Source: Pleurotus ostreatus/Saccharomyces cerevisiae fusant
Lineage: Eukaryota; Opisthokonta
DNA length: 12,889 nt
Assembly: GCA_024196135.1 (NCBI GenBank)
Contig: JAMQCK010001028.1
Location: forward strand, 1 to 12,889
Reading direction: 5' to 3'
Part shown: positions 8,517-12,889 of the stretch, one piece after another
How the letters are laid out: each line of letters opens with the position of its first letter
Position numbering within the stretch: the stretch's first letter is position 1
Notes under the pieces: model-generated
The model's database searches: none
The model's input: the letters and a program-made list of their open reading frames with translations, nothing else
Told to the model about the DNA's origin: nothing
Translations under genes and position numbers: made by a program

Positions 8517-8599
8517 GATCGTCCGGGGCGGTGCTGCGTGGGTGCTTGGGGAGGGTGTGCGCCGTTGGCAAGGGGCGACGCCCTACTCAAGAGTAGGGT

Positions 8600-9084
8600 G
8601 GAAGGGTGGCGATGTCTGGCATTCAAGGAGGTACGTTGTCGACCTCGCCACAATACTTCGTGTCGCTCACCTCATTACAGGGTCGTTGGCAACACTACTC
8701 GCAAGAATACTCCCACCTTCCGCGATATCATGCCATGCTCATTGCCACACCAGGTCGTCATCCGTGAACAGCACATGCTGCCTCCATCTACCACACCTGC
8801 CAACGATGCCTACTACACCCCCCTCTTCATGAAGATGTTCGTACGATTCACTTCATTCTGCTATACCCCCATACTGACTATATCTCAGCTTCAAATTATT
8901 GGGCGACACCAACAGTTGTCACGCCACGACTCGCCGTACCGATTCATCTCGTGGCTTGCACGATGTTCTCGTCCAATATTCTGTATGTCATACTTATTAT
9001 GTACTTCCATTCTGACATCCACCATCTCGTCTACAGGACTTTGTCTAGGTGTTGTTACTGGACGAGCTTGAATAAGGTCCCTCA
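8600..9084 (+). pseudogene. possible spliced gene or gene remnant running out of the left repeat arm
   Basis: Three segments look like plus-strand introns: 8631-8680 (GTACGT..ATTACAG, 50 nt), 8841-8888 (GTACGA..ACTGAC..CTCAG, 48 nt) and 8983-9036 (GTATGT..CTGAC..CTACAG, 54 nt). They delimit internal exons of 160 and 94 nt. The unit beside the right repeat arm shows three similar segments in matching order and spacing. A frame through 8682-8840 is open and unremarkable, but joining it across 8983-9036 leads to a stop, and frames do not agree between the two copies. It could be a degenerate gene, a non-coding transcript, or a gene whose exons I have misjudged. No protein family is recognised. 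Confidence 0.3.
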
Positions 9085-9350
9085 AAGCTCGTTTCGCGTT
9101 TTCGTATTTTTCCTGTTCGCAAGAGGAAAACTCTGAAAAAGGTACCGTTTGGCGGGGAAAACAGGCGAGAATCCTGTTCAACACAGCCACCCGTCCTTCC
9201 TCTGTGTTCAAACCTCTGTGCAGAATAATCGCATTCCTTCTTTTCTCGCGAAAAAACCTTCCAAAAGGCCGAATCACGCGCCAAAAGCTCTTTTCGAAAG
9301 AACCAATTTTTTCTCGTTTGCGAAAACTCGCCAAGTTTGAACGACCCTAA
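9085..9350. other. AT-richer patch with repeated TTTTC..CGAAAA motifs
   Basis: This patch is clearly richer in A and T runs than its surroundings. It carries several self-complementary or near-palindromic strings of one style, for example TTTTCTCGCGAAAAAA at 9241-9256, CTTTTCGAAAG at 9290-9300 and TTCTCGTTTGCGAAAA at 9311-9326, plus a small stem AACAGG/CCTGTT at 9160-9178 with a 7-nt loop. A 105-codon minus-strand frame passes through it, but its composition simply follows the A/T runs. It may be a short mobile-element remnant or structured spacer. Confidence 0.35.
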
Positions 9351-9756
9351 TAACTTAACCATGCAAATGCGATCTTCGTGCTCCTCGCCTATGTATATGC
9401 GGTACTTCTCATGCTATGCAGTCATTGCTATGTGCATCTGAGCCCCTCTTTCGTGTGTATGTCCTGCTTGTTCTGCCCTCAGAAAGTTGCTAGTTGTCGG
9501 CTTAAGTACCTTACTGCCCGTGGGAAATCTGTCTCCATTGTTCTTCCCTGAGTGCAAAGGCTATTCCGTTCTATCCACCTTGTTTACGAGCCTCCACACC
9601 TCGCGAACATGAATCGTACATCGAATCCACCTTCCAACACCGCCCGTATGACCTGAGATCGTCGCCCATGGCCACCTGAATCCTCCAATCCACAACCCCC
9701 GTCGACCAGGAACTGTCTGGAATCGGTCGAGCCCGGCCCCGAGTGCCATTCGCTCT
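9351..9756. other. intergenic, upstream of the fumarate reductase gene
   Basis: This region should hold the proximal promoter of the fumarate reductase gene. Its first part is T-rich with scattered ATGs but no sustained coding frame, and its last 200 bp are GC-rich. I see no RNA gene or repeat here. Confidence 0.4.
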
Positions 9757-9762
9757 TATAAG
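9756..9762 (+). promoter_or_regulatory. TATA box of the fumarate reductase gene
   Basis: TTATAAG lies 30 bp upstream of the first in-frame ATG (9787). The motif is clear, but the spacing would put transcription initiation very close to, or just past, that ATG. This matters for deciding between the starts at 9787 and 9880. Confidence 0.5.
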
Positions 9763-9786
9763 CGCCCCCGCGCGCCATCGCCGGCT

Positions 9787-11563
9787 ATGCGTCTGACAAG
9801 CCCCTCCTTCCTCCTCAAGTCTGTAACTATAGCCGCCATTTCGTACGTCGCAGTCCGGTACGCAGCACGACACGCAGCCATGTCGACCTCGCGGACGATC
9901 GTTGTGGGCGGCGGCCTCGCCGGGTTGAGCGCGGCGCATACGGCGTTGGAGAATGGCGCCACGGTGGTTTTGTTGGATAAGAAGCCTGCGTGCGTAGCAA
10001 GTAGATTCGGAACACGACGACGAGAGGCTGATATGGTACTGCAGCCTAGGGGGCAACTCCGTGAAGGCCAGCTCAGGGATCAATGGCGCGGGCACCCCTG
10101 CCCAGCAAGCAAACAACATCATCGACACCCCAGAGGCCTTGTGCGTACATCCCCACCTCTACTTTACCATCCTTTACTCATTCCCTAACCCCTACCCAGC
10201 TACCGCGACACCGAAGCCTCCGCGCGCGACCTCGCCCGCCCCCACCTCATCAAGGCGCTTACCGATCACTCTGCGCCCACCCTTCAATGGCTCGTCGACA
10301 CCTTTGGCGTCGACCTCTCCCTCGTCACCCGCCTTGGCGGGCATAGCATCCCGCGCACGCATCGCGGGAAGGGCGGCGCGCCCGGCTGGGCGATGACGTC
10401 GGCGCTTGTGAAGGCGCTCGAGGCCAAGTCGGACCGCGCGCAGATTGTGAAAGACGCGAAAGTAGTCGCGCTCCTGAAGGATGGTGGGCGCGTCACGGGT
10501 GTCGAGTATGAGGTTGGGGGCGAGAAGCGCACTGAGAAGGGCGCTGTGGTGATCGCTACTGGGTTCGTCTCCCCCTCACGTCACCCATTGCACGCGTACT
10601 GACCCCCCACTAGAGGCTACGCCGCCGACTTCGCCCCCGGCGGCTTCCTCGCCCAGCACCGCGCCGACCTCACCGCCCTCCCCACCACCAACGGCGACCA
10701 CGCCACCGGCGACGGCCATCGCCTCGCCGCCTCCCTCGGCGGCGCCCTCTGCGACATGGACCAGGTCCAAGTCCACCCCACCGGCTTCGTCGACCCCAAG
10801 GACCCCGGCGCGAAGACGAAGTTCCTCGCCGCGGAAGCGCTGCGCGGCGTCGGCGGGCTCCTGATCGACAAGAATGGGGCGCGCTTCGTGAATGAGCTGG
10901 ATCGGAGGGACGCGGTGACGGCGGCGATGCAGAAGGCGGAGGCGCCGATTAGGCTGTTGTTGAACCCACAGGCGGCGGCGGCGTTGGAGGCGCATTGTGA
11001 GTGGAGGTGATGAGTAGTGAGGGGATGGGTTGCTGATGTGTTCATAGGCAAGTTCTATCAGTCGAAGGGCCTGATGAAGCGGTATGAAAATGCGGCGGAG
11101 CTGGCGCAAGATACTGGGCTTCCACTGTCTGCTCTTGAAGCCACCTTCAAGTCGCATCAGGCGTATGCCGACGGACGCGAGAAGGATCCCTTCGGAAAGG
11201 GTGAGTGGCTACATCCACTACGCATGATTCCATTATCGAGCAAGTAACAGGCAACTTCGATAACGCTACCTACACCCTTGACGAACCGCTCTTGGTAGCG
11301 CAGATGACGCCCGTCGTGCACTACGTGCGTTCCTCTTCATACTCTTCCAAAGCAACCCATTCATGCGACCATTGCAGACCATGGGCGGCATCACCGTTGA
11401 CGACCAGGCGCGCGTCCTCGACGCATCCGGTGCACCTATCCCAGGCCTCTTCGCCGCTGGCGAGGCAATTGGCGGCGTACACGGGCGCAACAGGCTCGGC
11501 GGCTCGTCACTCCTCGAGGCAGTTGTGTTCGGCAGGATCGCGGGCAAGAGCTCGACGGCGTAA
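9787..11563 (+). CDS. FAD-dependent fumarate reductase (Osm1/Frd1 type)
   Basis: This flavoprotein reduces fumarate to succinate with electrons from reduced flavin, helping re-oxidise NADH and FADH2 when oxygen is limiting. Seven exons (9787-9989, 10045-10140, 10200-10562, 10614-10996, 11048-11200, 11251-11324, 11378-11563) join in frame to 485 aa; introns are 50-59 nt. The dinucleotide-binding motif is VVGGGLAGLSAA (39-50), followed by LGGNSVKASSGINGAG (69-84), IATGGYAADF (218-227), QVHPTGF (273-279), GARFVNELDRRD (309-320) and the C-terminal FAD and substrate segment GLFAAGEAIGGVHGRNRLGG (447-466). The length agrees with yeast Osm1 and Frd1, and no haem or cytochrome b5 domain is attached. 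Intron 3 has an unusual GTTCGT donor, but its CTGAC branch and the restored ATGGY motif support it. Starting at 9787 gives a basic, hydrophobic N-terminus suited to mitochondrial or ER entry; starting at 9880 gives a cytosolic form. It lies between the two inverted repeat arms. Confidence 0.94.
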
Positions 11564-11599
11564 GACGATACAAAACGTTGCAGAATGTGTATTTGTATG

Positions 11600-12120
11600 A
11601 CCAATCCAAGGATGAATCAAAAGGTGTGCATAGTGGTGCATAGTGCGGCATGGGGGTGTACATGACAGTGGGTACGTATGAGAAGGCAGCGGCACCGTTG
11701 CGCGAAGCCCTATACATGGTCATCAGCGAGGTGCAGACGCGGTTAGGAAGTTGGACATACAGTTGGTGCACGATGTGCATCGCGACGGGGCGCAGAGCTG
11801 GGCGCTCGGATGTGCGACCTCGAGGACGCGGTCGTCCGTGCCATCAGTGCTAGGCCTGTCAGCAAAGGTGAGCAAGTACATTGCGGTGTACCACGGTGTA
11901 CTGACAGTTGTATAGTTGCATGGCCGCTGGAGTCAGCCTCGATTGAGCGTGGGAAGTATGGATACGTAGAAAGTCTGTGTGAGTACAATGAGCTCGCGCT
12001 ACGGTTGCCAAGGGGACGGAATGGCTTGCGCTCGATGATGCTGACGATCACTGGGAAGTATGCCTGTCAGCGACATGCGATATGTGGCGAGCTCGATCAC
12101 GCACCTCTTTCGACGCCAGA
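11600..12120 (-). pseudogene. possible spliced gene or gene remnant running out of the right repeat arm
   Basis: On the minus strand three intron-like segments follow the repeat arm: 12104-12051 (GTGCGT..GCTGAC..TTCCCAG, 54 nt), 11905-11856 (GTCAGT..TTTGCTGACAG, 50 nt) and 11760-11710 (GTATGT..CCTAAC..GTATAG, 51 nt). They delimit exons of 145 and 95 nt, against 160 and 94 nt beside the left arm. The first bases of the longer exon align with the left copy (TCGT..GCA.CA....CGCAAG). A minus-strand frame is open over 12051-11743, but it ignores these introns. Reading frames do not stay consistent between copies, so I treat this as a remnant or a non-coding unit. Its end would be convergent with the fumarate reductase gene. 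Confidence 0.3.
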
Positions 12121-12780
12121 TACTGCTACCCTTCCACCCTACTCGTGAGCAAGGCGTCGCCTCTTGCCGACGGCCCACACCCTCCCCAAGCGCCCACCAA
12201 CACCGCCCCGGACGATCGTGCTTCAACCCCGCCGGCGCTTACGCAGACAATCCCCCTCGCCCTCACACACCCGTTCAAGGTATGGTTTATCGTGGCGGCG
12301 TCCACTGGCCGGTATCCTGTCACTCCCACGGCTACGCACCCCTCCGCCCCCGAGCCCACACAGCCAACGCATTCACGGAGAACTGAGGGGTGCGGGGGCG
12401 TCGTCGAGGTGCGCACCCGGTTACATGGGCCGTCATGGCGCGTGGGGGACCCATAGACCGCAAAGGTGAGTGGCTTCGCCGTTGACAATGCTGGTGAGCT
12501 GCGTTGAGGAAGAACGTGAGCGCGACGGCGGCGCAGGCTAGGTTGTGAAGTTATGTGGCGATAGCGCCTAGCCGCCAGGAGTTGAACGCCACCGTGGCCG
12601 TGAAGAACGACGACGACGGCTGCAAGTTGGCTTTCTGAACATGGGATGGTGGTGGTACGAGACCAAGGTATGTTCTGCGGCCGTGGAAGAGCGCGCAGCC
12701 TTTTATGCGCTGCCGGAAGCTCCGGGCGCCTGTTGCCGGTGTCGGGCCGCCGGTGCTCAAGTTGGGCGACAAGGACTGCC
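12065..12780 (-). repeat. right arm of the imperfect inverted repeat
   Basis: This is the inverted counterpart of 7937-8670. The conserved cores map to 12639-12710 (72 bp) and 12201-12510 (310 bp). The same TATA-like string is present on the minus strand, and the same candidate splice donor at the inner edge has changed from GTACGT to GTGCGT. One base is missing relative to the left arm near 12197-12200. The DNA from 12781 to the window end has no visible match on the left side, so the outer boundary of the duplication is near 12780. Confidence 0.85.
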
Positions 12781-12889
12781 TTTTCGGGACTTCGTCCCCT
12801 GCATGTGTGATCAACGGGAGTATATTTGCTCCCGCAATTCCCATCCCTTAAGTTCAGAGACCTCTGATGTGGTTGCATAGAATCATTGT

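Larger units (their letters stand above)
7937..8670 (+). repeat. left arm of an imperfect inverted repeat
   Basis: This segment is repeated in inverted orientation at 12065-12780. The match begins at GGCAGTCCTTGT and fades after GTCGCTCAC. Identity is uneven: 8024-8095 differs from the other arm at one base in 72, and 8224-8533 differs at nine bases in 310, while 8096-8223 and 8534-8670 are much more diverged and include at least one 1-base indel (near 8537). No terminal inverted repeat within the arm, target-site duplication or transposase motif was seen, so this is called a repeat and not a named mobile element. Several frames are open through it because the DNA is GC-rich; none matches a family I know. 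Confidence 0.85.

Noticed and set aside
8006..8596. 196-codon plus-strand frame through the left repeat arm, also open in the right arm
   Set aside because: Nearly every base difference between the arms changes the amino acid in this frame, its composition is just that of GC-rich DNA, and it starts without ATG support. Shared openness follows from shared descent.
8508..9071. 187-codon plus-strand frame continuing from the left arm
   Set aside because: It runs straight through three good intron-like segments and matches no family; it is more likely a chance frame over a spliced unit.
8891..9362. Minus-strand frames of 147 and 105 codons across the AT-richer patch
   Set aside because: Amino-acid content (Phe, Arg, Lys, Glu runs) only mirrors the T and A runs of the DNA; no domain or splice signals.
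11626..11645. Short tandem duplication TGCATAGTGG/TGCATAGTGC
   Set aside because: Only two copies of ten bases just after the fumarate reductase stop codon; too small to support a function.
7937..12780. LTR retrotransposon or DNA transposon bounded by the two arms
   Set aside because: The arms are inverted, not direct, which excludes LTRs. No transposase, integrase or reverse transcriptase motif lies between them, and the interior is an intact metabolic gene.

Overview
The window looks like nuclear DNA of a filamentous basidiomycete (Agaricomycetes type). Genes are compact and closely packed on both strands. They are interrupted by many introns of about 48-60 nt with GT..AG ends and CTNAC/CTGAT branch-like motifs. 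The gene set includes a DUF6699 protein typical of mushrooms and a secreted GH28 pectinase. I found no tRNA, rRNA, CRISPR array or bacterial-style operon.

Layout: (1) 1-349, the 3' end of an unidentified + strand gene. (2) 745-1440 (-), ribosomal protein uS11/RPS14, four coding exons, the first of which is only the ATG. (3) 2178-2912 (+), an intronless DUF6699 protein. (4) 3165-4251 (-), a poly(ADP-ribose) glycohydrolase-like macrodomain protein (TIGR02452/DUF2263) with an intact GGG-X7-QEE signature and an N-terminal PCNA-binding (PIP-box-like) motif. (5) 4558-5402 (+), a two-helix membrane protein, possibly mitochondrial, divergent from gene 4. (6) 5609-7438 (-), a secreted exo-type GH28 polygalacturonase in 11 exons with every catalytic motif present. 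(7) 9787-11563 (+), a soluble FAD-dependent fumarate reductase (Osm1/Frd1 type) in 7 exons.

The accessory part is 7.9-12.8 kb. An imperfect repeat of about 0.73 kb (7937-8670) recurs inverted at 12065-12780, so the two arms flank the fumarate reductase gene. Conservation between arms is mosaic: a 72-bp core and a 310-bp core are 97-99% identical, while the DNA between and around them is much more diverged. Beyond the cores both arms seem to continue, in the same orientation, into intron-like segments with similar spacing. This suggests two diverged copies of one unidentified transcription unit. I could not assign a product to it, and the reading frames disagree between copies.

The genes do not form one pathway. 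The set mixes housekeeping (ribosome, redox balance through fumarate/NADH), probable genome maintenance (PARG-like), and extracellular plant cell wall breakdown (GH28). All exon calls were made by eye from splice signals, frame continuity and remembered family motifs; no search was run.
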